This document shows positions 35,655 to 44,115 of a stretch of DNA of 64,000 nt, piece by piece. Each line of letters begins with the position of its first letter. Position 1 is the first letter of the stretch. The notes below the pieces were generated by a model that was not told the origin of the DNA, ran no database searches, and saw nothing but the letters and a program-made list of their open reading frames with translations. Origin of the DNA: Melittangium boletus DSM 14713. GTDB taxonomy: Bacteria; Myxococcota; Myxococcia; Myxococcales; Myxococcaceae. The stretch covers positions 8,313,765 through 8,377,764 of the forward strand of contig NZ_CP022163.1 of assembly GCF_002305855.1 (NCBI RefSeq), in the 5' to 3' direction. Both the position numbers and the translations under genes were made by a program.

Positions 35655-36505
35655 AGATGGCCTATGAGACGTGGGGCGAGGGAGCTCACCCCCTGCTGCT
35701 CGTGCACGGGTTCACGGGCAACCGCACGTCGTTCGATCACCTGCGCGCATTCTGGAGCCCCCATGTGCGCGTCATCGCGGTGGACCTGCCTGGCCATGGC
35801 CAGACGCCCCTGCCCACGCGCCCCGGACGCGACGGCTTCCTGGAGACCCTGGACGCGCTCTTCGGCGTGCTGGACGAGCTGAACGTGCGGCACACCCACC
35901 TGCTGGGCTACTCGCAGGGGGCGCGCTTCGCGCTGGCCGCGGCGATGCAACGCCCCGAGCGCTTCACCCGGCTCATCCTCGAGAGCGGTTCACCCGGGTT
36001 GCACCGGCGTCAGGCGCGCACGGAGCGGCGGGTGAAGGACAGCGAGCTGGCGCTCTTCCTGCGGCAGAAGGGCCTGACGGCTTTCATGGACTACTGGGAG
36101 GCGCTGCCCCTGTTCGCGGGCCTGCGCGCCATGCCGGAGGAGCAGCGCGAGGCGCTGCGGGCCCGGCGCCTGGCGAACACGGCCGAGGGCCTCGCCGGCG
36201 CGCTGGAGTGCCTGGGTCTGGGCGTTCAGCCCGACTACTGGCCGGAGCTGCAGCGCCAGCGGTTGCCCACGCTCCTGCTCACGGGCGCGCTGGACGAGAA
36301 GTTCACGCTGACGGCGCGGCGCATGGCGGAGGAACTGCCGGTGGTGTACCGCCGCACGTTCGAGGGGTGCACCCACGCCCCGCACCTGGAAGTCCCCGAG
36401 GAGTATGCCCGCGAGGTGCTCTCCTTCGTGCGCACGCCCTGGTACGACGAACCCGAATTCGAGAACGCCGCGTCCGACCCTCCCTCCCAGTCCCGGACCT
36501 CTTGA
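35645..36505 (+). CDS. menH: SHCHC synthase-type alpha/beta hydrolase
   Basis: 286-aa alpha/beta hydrolase. LLVHGFTGN is the oxyanion-hole region, GYSQGARFALA carries the nucleophile Ser (near residue 88), LTGALDEKF the acid, and CTHAPHLE the His. The motif set and position between menD and menA identify it as the enzyme that eliminates pyruvate from the MenD product. The frame extends upstream into menD; I chose the ATG at 35645. The last 25 residues are polar and probably disordered. menA follows directly after the stop. Confidence 0.88.
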   Translation: MALKMAYETWGEGAHPLLLVHGFTGNRTSFDHLRAFWSPHVRVIAVDLPGHGQTPLPTRPGRDGFLETLDALFGVLDELNVRHTHLLGYSQGARFALAAAMQRPERFTRLILESGSPGLHRRQARTERRVKDSELALFLRQKGLTAFMDYWEALPLFAGLRAMPEEQREALRARRLANTAEGLAGALECLGLGVQPDYWPELQRQRLPTLLLTGALDEKFTLTARRMAEELPVVYRRTFEGCTHAPHLEVPEEYAREVLSFVRTPWYDEPEFENAASDPPSQSRTS

Positions 36506-37417
36506 ATGAACACGCTGGCTCCCGGGGTGGAGGCGCCTCGCCCCACCTTGAAGACATGGCTCATGGCCGCCCGGCCCAAGACGCTGACCGCGGCCCTGGT
36601 GCCCGTGATGGTGGGCACGGCGCTCGCCCACGGACTCGGGGTGGGGCGCTGGTTGCCCGCGCTCGCGGCGCTCGTGGGGGCCATGCTCATCCAGGTGGGC
36701 ACCAACCTGACGAACGACTACTTCGACTTCAAGAAGGGCGCGGACACGGAGGAGCGCCTGGGGCCGAAGCGGGTGACGCAGAGCGGACTCATCTCCCCGG
36801 AGACGGTGCTGGCGAGCGCGCTCGCGTGCTTCGGGCTGGCGGTGCTCACGGGCATCTATCTGGTGGTGGTGGGCGGCTGGCCCATCGTGGCCATCGGGGT
36901 GGCGTCGGTGCTCGCGGGCTACGCGTACACGGGCGGCCCCTTTCCGCTGGCCTACCACGGGCTGGGCGACGTGTTCGTCTTCCTCTTCTTCGGCCTGGTG
37001 GCGGTGCCTGGCACCTTCTACGTGCAGGCGCTGACGGTGAGCCCCGCGGCCTGGGGCGCGGCGATTCCGGTGGGGGCCATTGGCACGGCGCTGCTCGTGG
37101 TGAACAACCTGCGAGATGCCTCCACGGACGTGAAGGCGGGCAAGCGGACCCTGGTGGTGCGTCTGGGCACGGCGGCGGGCAAGGCCGAGTACGTGCTGCT
37201 CCTGGCCCTGGCCTTCGCGACGCCCCTGGCGATGTGGGCCCTGGGACTGGCGAGCGCCTGGGTGTTGCTGGCGCTGTTGAGCGCGCCGCTGGCGGTGCCG
37301 CTGTTGCGTCAGGTGTTGGGCCAGCAGGGCGCGGCGCTCAACCCGGCGCTGGGGGGCACGGCACGGCTGCAACTGGTGTTCGGCGTGCTGTTCTCCGTGG
37401 GGCTGTGGCTGAGGTAG
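36506..37417 (+). CDS. menA: 1,4-dihydroxy-2-naphthoate polyprenyltransferase
   Basis: Inner-membrane UbiA-family enzyme (303 aa) that attaches the polyprenyl tail to DHNA. It has eight or nine hydrophobic segments. The first Asp-rich motif is NDYFDFKKGAD (about residues 70-80), followed by GPKRVTQSGL. The second conserved motif is NNLRDASTDVKAGKRTL (about 203-219). The ATG follows the menH stop with no gap. menC starts four bases after the stop. Confidence 0.95.
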   Translation: MNTLAPGVEAPRPTLKTWLMAARPKTLTAALVPVMVGTALAHGLGVGRWLPALAALVGAMLIQVGTNLTNDYFDFKKGADTEERLGPKRVTQSGLISPETVLASALACFGLAVLTGIYLVVVGGWPIVAIGVASVLAGYAYTGGPFPLAYHGLGDVFVFLFFGLVAVPGTFYVQALTVSPAAWGAAIPVGAIGTALLVVNNLRDASTDVKAGKRTLVVRLGTAAGKAEYVLLLALAFATPLAMWALGLASAWVLLALLSAPLAVPLLRQVLGQQGAALNPALGGTARLQLVFGVLFSVGLWLR

Positions 37418-37421
37418 GCCC

Positions 37422-38456
37422 ATGCGCATCGTGGAGGCGTCGCTCGAGCGGTTGCGTCTGGAGATGGTGCGGCCTCTGAGGACGGCGAGTGGCACGTACG
37501 CGGCACGCGAGGGCTTCGTGGTGTGCCTGGTGGACGAGGAGGGCCGGCGGGGGTGGGGCGAGGCGATGCCGCTGACGGAGTTCGGCACGGAGTCGCCGGA
37601 GGACTGCGAGCGGGCGTTGCGGGCCTGGCTTCCGGAGCTGAAGCGCTCGGAGGACGCGGCCCTGCCCGAGCGGCACCCCGCGGCCCGGCACGCGCTGGAG
37701 CAGGCCCGGTTGGATCTGCTGTCCCAGCGGCGGGGTGTCCCCTTGTGTCAGTGGCTGTCGTCCGAGGCGCGCGAGGCGGTTCACGTCAACGCGCTGCTGG
37801 GGGCCTCGGCTCCCGAGGCCGTGGAGGAGGAAGCGCGGCGGGCGGCGGCCGAGGGCTACGAGACCTTCAAGCTCAAGGTCGCGGGCCGCTCCTTGGACGA
37901 GGACACCGCCCGGCTGCTGGCGGTACGTGGCGCGGTGGGTGCACGAGGGCACGTGCGGATCGACGCGAATGGGGGTTGGACGGAGCCGGAGGCGTCGCGC
38001 GCGTTGGACGCGTGGGCGGGGCAGGGGCTGGAACTGTGCGAGCAGCCAGTCGAGGCCGGTGCTTTCGAGGCCCTGGGCCGGTTGAGCGCGCGGGCCCCGT
38101 GCCCTATCGCGGCGGATGAGTCCCTGGCATTGCCCGGTGCCGCCCAGAGGCTCCTCGCCGGGCCTCGGACGGTGGGCGTCCTCGTGCTCAAACCCATGGT
38201 GCTCGGGGGCTTGCTGCCCGCGTTGGCCCTGGCGCGTGAGGCGGCGCGACAGGGGCTGGAGGCGTACGTGACGAGCGCGTTGGATGGAGTCATCGCCCGC
38301 GCGGGCGCCGCGCACCTGGCGGCGGCGTTGCCGTCGGGGCGGTATGCCTCGGGGCTCGGCGTGGGTCACCTCTTCCGGGATGAACCGGACCATCCATTCC
38401 GCCCGGTGCGCGGTCGCATCGTGTTGCCGAGGACGCCGGGCCAGGGAGTCGCGTGA
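37422..38456 (+). CDS. menC: o-Succinylbenzoate synthase
   Basis: Enolase-superfamily enzyme (344 aa) that dehydrates SHCHC to o-succinylbenzoate. The Lys-x-Lys catalytic motif is FKLKVAG (about residue 147), the metal ligands are in RIDANGGW, CEQPVE and AADESL, and a second Lys is in LVLKPMV. The capping domain covers the N-terminal 95 residues. It lies between menA and menE in the operon, and its TGA overlaps the menE start. Confidence 0.93.
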   Translation: MRIVEASLERLRLEMVRPLRTASGTYAAREGFVVCLVDEEGRRGWGEAMPLTEFGTESPEDCERALRAWLPELKRSEDAALPERHPAARHALEQARLDLLSQRRGVPLCQWLSSEAREAVHVNALLGASAPEAVEEEARRAAAEGYETFKLKVAGRSLDEDTARLLAVRGAVGARGHVRIDANGGWTEPEASRALDAWAGQGLELCEQPVEAGAFEALGRLSARAPCPIAADESLALPGAAQRLLAGPRTVGVLVLKPMVLGGLLPALALAREAARQGLEAYVTSALDGVIARAGAAHLAAALPSGRYASGLGVGHLFRDEPDHPFRPVRGRIVLPRTPGQGVA

Positions 38457-39898
38457 TGAAGGAGTCGTGCCCCATTCGGGAGGGCGCTGGGAGACATCCG
38501 GAGGCCCTGGCGCTCACGTTCGCGGGTTGGAGCTGGACGTATGCGGAGCTGGATGGGGGCGTGGGCCGCTGGGTGGCGGCGCTCCGCTCCCGAGGCGTGG
38601 GGCCGGGAGATCGGGTGGTGGTGCTCTCGACGAATCACGCCGCGCTGGTCCATCTCTTCCTCGCGCTCGGGCGGCTGGGCGCGGTGATGGCGCCACTCAA
38701 CGCACGGCTCACGCCCTCTGAGTTGCGGCCGCTGGCCGAGGAGGTGGCGCCCCGGCTCACGCTGGCGCTCACGCCGCTGCGCTCCCACCTGCCCGGCGCC
38801 GAGCCCCTGGAGTCCTTCGCGGACGCGGTTCACGAGGCCTCGTCCGAGTGCCCACCCCTGGAGACGGAGGCGCCGCGGGTCATCCTGTTCACCTCGGGGA
38901 CGACGGGCCGGCCCAAGGGCGCGGTGCTGACGGAGGGCAACTTCCGGGCTTCCGCGCGCTGCTCCGAGGCGAACCTCGGCGCGCACCCCGCGCCGCGCTG
39001 GTTGGGCACCTTGCCGCTCTTCCACGTGGGGGGCCTGGCGATGCTCACGCGCACCGCGTACGACGGAGGCTGCCTGGTGCTGCGCGAGCGCTTCGACGCG
39101 GACGACACCAACCGGGCGCTCGACGCGGAGGGCGTCACCCATGCGAGCTTCGTGGCCACGACGCTCGAGCGGGTCCTGGACTCGCGCCGGGACCGGCCCG
39201 TACCGCCCACGTTCCGGTGTGCGTTGATTGGCGGAGGCCCCGTGCCCGCGCCGCTGCTCGCGCGGGCGAAGGCGGCGGGCATCGTGTCCCTGCAGACCTA
39301 CGGACTGACGGAAACCTGCTCGCAGGCGGCCACCGAGCACCCGGGCGAGGCGGATGGGCACACCGCGGGGCGGGCCCTGCCCGGCCTGGAGGTGCGCGTG
39401 GTGGGGCCCTCGGGCGAGCCGCTGGAGGTGGGGCGGGAAGGGGACATCGAGGTGCGTGGCCCCACGGTGATGGCCGGCTACCTGAACCGGCCCGAGGCCA
39501 CGCGGGAAGTTCTCCGCGACGGCTGGTTGCGCACGAAGGACCTGGGCCGGCTGGACGAGCGGGGACGGCTCACGGTGCTCGCGAGGCGCACGGATCTCAT
39601 TCTCCGGGGCGGAGAGAACGTCTACCCGGCCGAGGTGGAGAAGGTCCTCGCCGACCACCCGGCGGTGCGCGAGGTGGCGGTCGTGGGCCTGCCGGACGCG
39701 CACTGGGGCGAGGTACCGGTGGCCTTCGTCGTGATGCGCGAGGGCGCGCTGTCCCAGGAGCTGTTCGGCGAGTGGTGCCGCGAGCGCCTGGCGCGCTTCA
39801 AGCTCCCTTCTCGCTTCCTGGAGATCGAGGCCTTGCCGCGCAACGCGATGGGCAAGGTGGAGCGCACGGTATTGCGCCAACGGGCACGGGACGCATGA
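38456..39898 (+). CDS. menE: o-Succinylbenzoate-CoA ligase
   Basis: Adenylate-forming enzyme (480 aa). The P-loop is LFTSGTTGRPKGAVL (about residues 142-156). QTYGLTETCSQ, the MAGYLNRPEAT segment, RTDLILRGGENVYPAEVE and the C-terminal NAMGKVERT with the catalytic Lys follow. It activates o-succinylbenzoate to its CoA ester. I chose the ATG at 38456 (TGATG overlap with menC, AGGGAG eight bases upstream) over the GTG one codon earlier. It is the last men gene here; menB, the next enzyme, is missing from the window. Confidence 0.92.
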   Translation: MKESCPIREGAGRHPEALALTFAGWSWTYAELDGGVGRWVAALRSRGVGPGDRVVVLSTNHAALVHLFLALGRLGAVMAPLNARLTPSELRPLAEEVAPRLTLALTPLRSHLPGAEPLESFADAVHEASSECPPLETEAPRVILFTSGTTGRPKGAVLTEGNFRASARCSEANLGAHPAPRWLGTLPLFHVGGLAMLTRTAYDGGCLVLRERFDADDTNRALDAEGVTHASFVATTLERVLDSRRDRPVPPTFRCALIGGGPVPAPLLARAKAAGIVSLQTYGLTETCSQAATEHPGEADGHTAGRALPGLEVRVVGPSGEPLEVGREGDIEVRGPTVMAGYLNRPEATREVLRDGWLRTKDLGRLDERGRLTVLARRTDLILRGGENVYPAEVEKVLADHPAVREVAVVGLPDAHWGEVPVAFVVMREGALSQELFGEWCRERLARFKLPSRFLEIEALPRNAMGKVERTVLRQRARDA

Positions 39899-40015
39899 CC
39901 TCGCGGAGGTGGATTTTTCCATCCATGTTCTCCAGGGCGAGGAACCCCGCCAGGTTTTTGGAGCAGGTGGGAAGCATCTCCTAGACTCGGAGATTGACGG
40001 GAGAGAGCGACACGA

Positions 40016-41089
40016 GTGGATCAGGCAACCTTCAACAAGCTGCTCACGGTGGGCGTGCAGAACGGCGCTTCGGACATTCACTTCCGGCCGGGAGATCCCC
40101 CCATCTACCGGGTCAACGGCGTGCTGCGCCCTCTGAAGATGGAGAAGCTGCATCCGGACCACACCCGCCAGGTGGCGCTCCACGTCATCTCGGATCCGCT
40201 CACCAAGTCGCAGATCGACTCGGTGCAGGAGTACGACACGTCCTACGGCCTCGCGGGCGTGGCGCGCTTTCGCGTGAACCTCTACCGGCAGCGCGGCACG
40301 CTCGCGTGCATCCTGCGCATCATCCCGGACGAGATTCCCACCATCGATGGACTGGGCCTGCCGCAGGTGCTCAAGACGATCGCCAGCAATGATCGCGGGC
40401 TCGTGCTGGTGACGGGGGCCACGGGTTCGGGCAAGAGCTCCACGCTCGCGGCGATGATCGATCACATCAACCGCACGGAGAACCTGCACATCCTCACCAT
40501 CGAGGACCCGATCGAGTTCATCTACAAGAACGTGAAGTCCTCCATCTCCCAGCGGGAAATCGGCCCGGACACGGAGAACTTCGCCATCGCGCTGCGCGCC
40601 GCGCTGCGTCAGGACCCGGACGTCATCCTGGTGGGCGAGATGCGTGACACGGAGACGATCGACATCGCGCTCAAGGCCTCGGAGACGGGCCACCTGGTGT
40701 TCTCCACGGTGCACACGACGGACGCCTCGCGGACCATCAACCGGCTGATCTCCGTCTTCCCGGCCGAGGAGCAGGCCATGGTGCGCATGCGCCTGGCGGA
40801 CAGCCTCAAGGCCACCATCTCCCAGCGGCTGTTGCCCAAGGCGGATGGCAAGAGCCGCACGGTGGCGTTGGAGATCATGGTCCAGACCAAGTCGGTGGAG
40901 GAGTACATCCGCGACGATCGCGCCAACGAACTCAAGGATGTCATCGAGAAGGGCCGCGACATGTTCGGCACGCAGTCCTTCGATCAGCACCTGAGCCAGC
41001 TCTACCGCGAGGGCATCATCACGCTGGAGACGGCGCAGAGCGCGGCCAGCAACCCGGCGGACTTCCAGCGCGCGCTCGAGTTCGAGTGA
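40016..41089 (+). CDS. PilT/PilU-family type IV pilus retraction ATPase (orphan)
   Basis: 357-aa ATPase with a GTG start. The N-terminal PAS-like domain has GASDIHFRPGDPP. The Walker A motif is GATGSGKSS (Lys140), the Asp box is LTIEDPIEFI, the Walker B region is DPDVILVGEMRD (about 200-211), and the His box lies in VFSTVHTTDASRTINR. The C terminus (GTQSFDQHLSQLYREG) resembles PilU more than PilT, because the PilT AIRNLIRE motif is not seen. No other pilus gene is nearby, so this is probably a paralogue of the pil-cluster PilT. It may power or tune pilus retraction. Confidence 0.88.
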   Translation: MDQATFNKLLTVGVQNGASDIHFRPGDPPIYRVNGVLRPLKMEKLHPDHTRQVALHVISDPLTKSQIDSVQEYDTSYGLAGVARFRVNLYRQRGTLACILRIIPDEIPTIDGLGLPQVLKTIASNDRGLVLVTGATGSGKSSTLAAMIDHINRTENLHILTIEDPIEFIYKNVKSSISQREIGPDTENFAIALRAALRQDPDVILVGEMRDTETIDIALKASETGHLVFSTVHTTDASRTINRLISVFPAEEQAMVRMRLADSLKATISQRLLPKADGKSRTVALEIMVQTKSVEEYIRDDRANELKDVIEKGRDMFGTQSFDQHLSQLYREGIITLETAQSAASNPADFQRALEFE

Positions 41090-41093
41090 GCGG

Positions 41094-41693
41094 CTACGTC
41101 CAGAGGATGGAGTAGGTGCAGCTCTCGCTGCCATGGGCCCGGCACCGCAGGGGCTCCAGGTGGGTGATCGAGGCCGAGGGCTCGTAGCGCTGGGCCAACG
41201 CGAGGAGCAGTCCCTCGTCGAAGCTGCACGAGTAGGGGCTGGTGCATTGGCTGAGGATCTGCTTCTGCCCGGGAATGCTCCGGGACCGGAAGTGGCCGAT
41301 GCCCTCCCGCATGACGCCCGTCTCGGGGCAGTACAGGGCCCGCCCGTTGAGGCCGTGGTTCATGTGGTACGCCACGTCCAGGGCGTCGAACGCGGAGTGG
41401 ATGTCGACGACGGTGGAGGGAAAGCGGGCGATCGTCGGGATGTGAGACGCCGACTGCCGCACGGCCACCTCGCCGAAATCCCTCTGGACGCGTGCGATGA
41501 CCCGGAGATTGGCCACGAGCGGGTACCAGGCCTCTGGATCGAACTGGACCAGTCCATCGGGGCCCGCGGTGCCCAGGTTCTCCTCGAGCATGAACCTGTT
41601 GGCGAGCAACCAGAACGAGCCGAGCCCCAGGATGAGATGCCGCAAGTTCTGTCCGATCACCTGGTAGTCGGCGTAGGCGTCGAGGGAGCGCAT
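41094..41693 (-). CDS. Four-cysteine protein of unknown function, paralogue A
   Basis: 199-aa protein, paralogous along its whole length to the gene at 42407. Shared features are VIGQNL/VLGANL near the N terminus, FPSTVVDI, the identical DVAYHMNHG at residues 106-114, and Cys150/Cys156 in a C-x5-C stretch leading to FDEG. Both also have a C-terminal C-x7-C pair (Cys184, Cys192) ending in I-x-W. The last part resembles V4R-type ligand-binding domains (C-x-x-x-G-x-x-x-C), but I cannot assign the family firmly. I chose the ATG at 41693 because it gives the same length and start as the paralogue. It converges on the PilT/PilU-like gene and diverges from the PilZ gene. Confidence 0.78.
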   Translation of the reverse strand: MRSLDAYADYQVIGQNLRHLILGLGSFWLLANRFMLEENLGTAGPDGLVQFDPEAWYPLVANLRVIARVQRDFGEVAVRQSASHIPTIARFPSTVVDIHSAFDALDVAYHMNHGLNGRALYCPETGVMREGIGHFRSRSIPGQKQILSQCTSPYSCSFDEGLLLALAQRYEPSASITHLEPLRCRAHGSESCTYSILWT

Positions 41694-41957
41694 GGATGCC
41701 TTTGGCTCTCCTAGCGGGCGAGGGTGAAGCAGGACTCGCGGTCTCCGCGTGTCCCGGTCCAGGGGTGAAATGGGGCGTGCGGGGGCGGAGGCGGGATGCT
41801 CAGAGTGTAGATCTTCATCAAGGGGCTCCAACGAAAGGCGGGAGGACCTGGATTCACCCACGAGCGATGGGTGGATGCCAACAGGGGGGGATGGACGAAT
41901 GGGCGCGGTGAAATACACTTGGTGCCGACGGGAGTGGAGCGCACACAGGAGCTAGGG

Positions 41958-42287
41958 ATGCCGATCGAGCATGAAAGACGCCGCTTCCGGCGCTACCCCT
42001 TGAGGCTGCGGGCCCGGATTCGCCACGACACGCAAGAGGTCGACGCGGATGTGCTCAATGCCTCCGTGGGGGGCTGCCTCCTGGTGGCGCATCTGAACGT
42101 GAGCGCGGGAGACACGATCGAGGTGAGCATCCCGGATCTCCAGGTGCCGCCCACCTCCGTGTGCGTGGTGCGTTGCGCGCCCACGGAAGGAGGCTTCCTC
42201 ATCGCGACCTGTTTCGAGACGGCGATCGCCGACGAGCCCGCGCTCGCTCTTGCTTCCTCCACCCCAACGCCTTCGCGCGTCAGTTAG
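41958..42287 (+). CDS. PilZ-domain protein
   Basis: 109-aa single-domain protein. The c-di-GMP-binding motifs are both visible: an R-x-x-x-R in the ERRRFRR stretch (residues 6-12) and N-x-S-x-x-G at 34-39 in VLNASVGG. The rest is the expected beta barrel. It probably binds c-di-GMP and relays it to a partner. The ATG at 41958 has AGGAG upstream; the frame extends 29 codons further but with no support. Its place between two paralogous four-cysteine genes and next to a PilT/PilU-like gene suggests a role in motility or surface behaviour. Confidence 0.85.
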   Translation: MPIEHERRRFRRYPLRLRARIRHDTQEVDADVLNASVGGCLLVAHLNVSAGDTIEVSIPDLQVPPTSVCVVRCAPTEGGFLIATCFETAIADEPALALASSTPTPSRVS

Positions 42288-42406
42288 CGCGCAAGGGGAG
42301 CACGGCATACCGCCCACCCGAATCCTTCCCAACGAGTGGGCCGCGCTCCTCGCCTTCGCGGCCGCAGCGTTTCACCTCAACCCCCCGTAGTGAGAGCACC
42401 CTGACT

Positions 42407-43003
42407 ATGCAGACTTACGAGCAGTTCGCGGATGTGGATGTGTTGGGCGCGAACCTTCAATCCATCGTGGATGGCTTCGGAACCTTCTCCATCCTGGGCA
42501 ACGGCATCCTGTTTCAGGAGGGGCTGGGGAACCGGGGACGTGACGACTCGATCTCCTTCGAGAAGGACAAGTGGTACCCGCTGGCCACGTTCCTGCGCGC
42601 CTTTGATCGCATCGGCAAGGACTTCGGCGAGTACATGCATCGCCAGGTGGGCCTGTCGATCCCGAAGAACGCGCCCTTTCCGCCCACCGTCGTGGACATC
42701 GACACCGCCATCCAGTCCATTGACGTGGCGTACCACATGAACCACGGGGTCAATGGTGTCGCCCTCTTCTCGCCCGCGACGGGCAAGAAGACCGATCGCA
42801 TCGGCAACTATGGGTACGAGCGGCAGGTGGGCAAGAAGCTCATCCTGAGCAAGTGCAGCACTCCGTACCCGTGTGCGTTCGACGAGGGCATCCTCACGTC
42901 CATGGCCCAGCGGTTCGATCGCACGTCCTCCGTCACGCACGCGCCGGGCTCTTGCCGCAAGAAGGGTGCCGCCTTCTGCATCTACCACATCGCCTGGAAG
43001 TAG
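42407..43003 (+). CDS. Four-cysteine protein of unknown function, paralogue B
   Basis: 198-aa protein, paralogue of the gene at 41094-41693 (roughly 40 percent identical by eye). Cysteines lie at 150, 156, 183 and 191. DVAYHMNHG at residues 106-114 is identical in both, and FDEGILTSMAQRF matches FDEGLLLALAQRY. The C terminus (SCRKKGAAFCIYHIAWK) resembles V4R domains. There is no signal peptide and only a modest hydrophobic stretch. Four cysteines and conserved His residues suggest a metal, heme or Fe-S ligand site. The ATG at 42407 lacks a strong ribosome site. It follows the PilZ gene by 119 bases on the same strand. Confidence 0.78.
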   Translation: MQTYEQFADVDVLGANLQSIVDGFGTFSILGNGILFQEGLGNRGRDDSISFEKDKWYPLATFLRAFDRIGKDFGEYMHRQVGLSIPKNAPFPPTVVDIDTAIQSIDVAYHMNHGVNGVALFSPATGKKTDRIGNYGYERQVGKKLILSKCSTPYPCAFDEGILTSMAQRFDRTSSVTHAPGSCRKKGAAFCIYHIAWK

Positions 43004-43036
43004 CGCCCCGCGGGGCATCCACCGGGGGACGGGTGC

Positions 43037-43795
43037 TCACGCCGCGTTGCTGGTCTTGTTGATCGTCCTCACGCGCACGCTGGGGACCGCCACGCTACCC
43101 GTGCCCGGCTGCTGCCGCTGGGCATAGGCCATCCACTCATCGAACATGTGGTGGAACAACTCGAAGACCTGGTCCACCAGCCCGAGCGCCTCGCGCTCCA
43201 TGTCGGGCGAGAGCACGATCTCCTCCAGCTTGGCCTCGATGCCCTCGGTCCCCATGGCGTGGCCGCTCTCCAGATCCTTGTGGAGCGCGCCGAAGTAGCA
43301 GAGCGTCTCGCCCGTCGCCTTCTCGAACTCGAGCGCCAGGGCGCTGAACCGGGTGAAGGCCACGTCGCCCGTCGCCTCGATGGCCTCCACGACCGCCATG
43401 CGCACCGCGGGCGACGTGTTCTCGATGAGCCCCATCAAGCTGTAGATGGTCTGCCGGGTCTTCTGCCGATCATCGCCCCACAGCAGCCGCAGGGCCCCGT
43501 TGAGGTCCATCTGCGTGTTGAGGCCCAGCGTGCGCAGATCCTTGAGGTACATGCCCCAGTGGTGATCGTCCTCGTGGCTGTGCACGTTGATGAGGTGCTG
43601 GATGGGATCCTCGGAGCTCTCGTCGCGCAGCGCGTACTTGTTCACGTCCGAGAACCCCATGACGAACGGCGCCATGCACGGCACGAAGCTGAACCGCCGG
43701 CGGGGGTCCACCTGGGTGTCCTGGGTGAACATCATCAGGGCCGACTGCTCCAGACGCCGCTTGTTGCTCTCGATACGCTCCGCGATCCGCTTCAT
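43037..43795 (-). CDS. Possible heme-oxygenase-fold (TENA/PqqC-like) protein
   Basis: 252-aa, largely helical protein. The segment HSHEDDHHWGMYLKDL (about residues 72-87) and the later FEKATGETLCYFGALHKDLESGH helix place Glu, His and Asp residues at helical spacing. That resembles diiron or metal-binding sites of heme-oxygenase-like proteins. The fold assignment is by pattern only and could be wrong. The C-terminal 25 residues are polar. The ATG at 43795 has GAGGAG upstream, and a near-consensus promoter sits about 110 bases upstream. It converges on the four-cysteine paralogue B. Confidence 0.6.
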   Translation of the reverse strand: MKRIAERIESNKRRLEQSALMMFTQDTQVDPRRRFSFVPCMAPFVMGFSDVNKYALRDESSEDPIQHLINVHSHEDDHHWGMYLKDLRTLGLNTQMDLNGALRLLWGDDRQKTRQTIYSLMGLIENTSPAVRMAVVEAIEATGDVAFTRFSALALEFEKATGETLCYFGALHKDLESGHAMGTEGIEAKLEEIVLSPDMEREALGLVDQVFELFHHMFDEWMAYAQRQQPGTGSVAVPSVRVRTINKTSNAA

Positions 43796-44115
43796 GGTGG
43801 GGTTCTCCTCGACTGGGTATCCCTTGACCCCCTGGAACGATGATTCCGGGAGATGAGGGTGACTTGTTGGACTGCTTCTTCCCCCCGACCGCCGACTGAC
43901 GAAGAGGGATATAGAGGATTTTTATGCGGCGGTCAAAATCATCTTGGTGTTTTCGCGCTTTTTTTCATCTATCCGGGTTTTTTGATGTCATGAAAAGTAT
44001 GCACCCATTCTGGACGAGTCCGATCAAAATAGAGGACATGAGAGGTAGAGTCGATCATGACTCAGGTGGATGGGTTTGACCCACCCCCGGATGCGGAATC
44101 CACGAAACGCGAGGC
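43796..44115. other. AT-rich intergenic region between divergent genes
   Basis: 320 bases with no gene. The stretch from about 43905 to 44060 is far richer in A/T than the rest of the window, with runs such as TTTTTTT and TTTTTT and two copies of TCAAAAT. It holds the promoter of the minus-strand helical-protein gene. A weak plus-strand TTGATG (43982-43987), N18, CATTCT may serve the methyltransferase. A small TGGGT/ACCCA hairpin lies near 44070-44085. No RNA gene was recognised. Confidence 0.6.
43908..43936 (-). promoter_or_regulatory. Near-consensus promoter of the helical-protein gene
   Basis: On the minus strand TTGACC (43936-43931) and TATATC (43913-43908) are separated by 17 bases. This is one of the best sigma-70-type matches in the window. 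The implied leader is about 105 bases. Confidence 0.6.

Noticed and set aside
38366..41134. A 922-codon minus-strand frame across menE and the PilT/PilU-like gene
   Set aside because: It spans two real plus-strand genes and an intergenic gap, and its composition is typical of antisense shadows.
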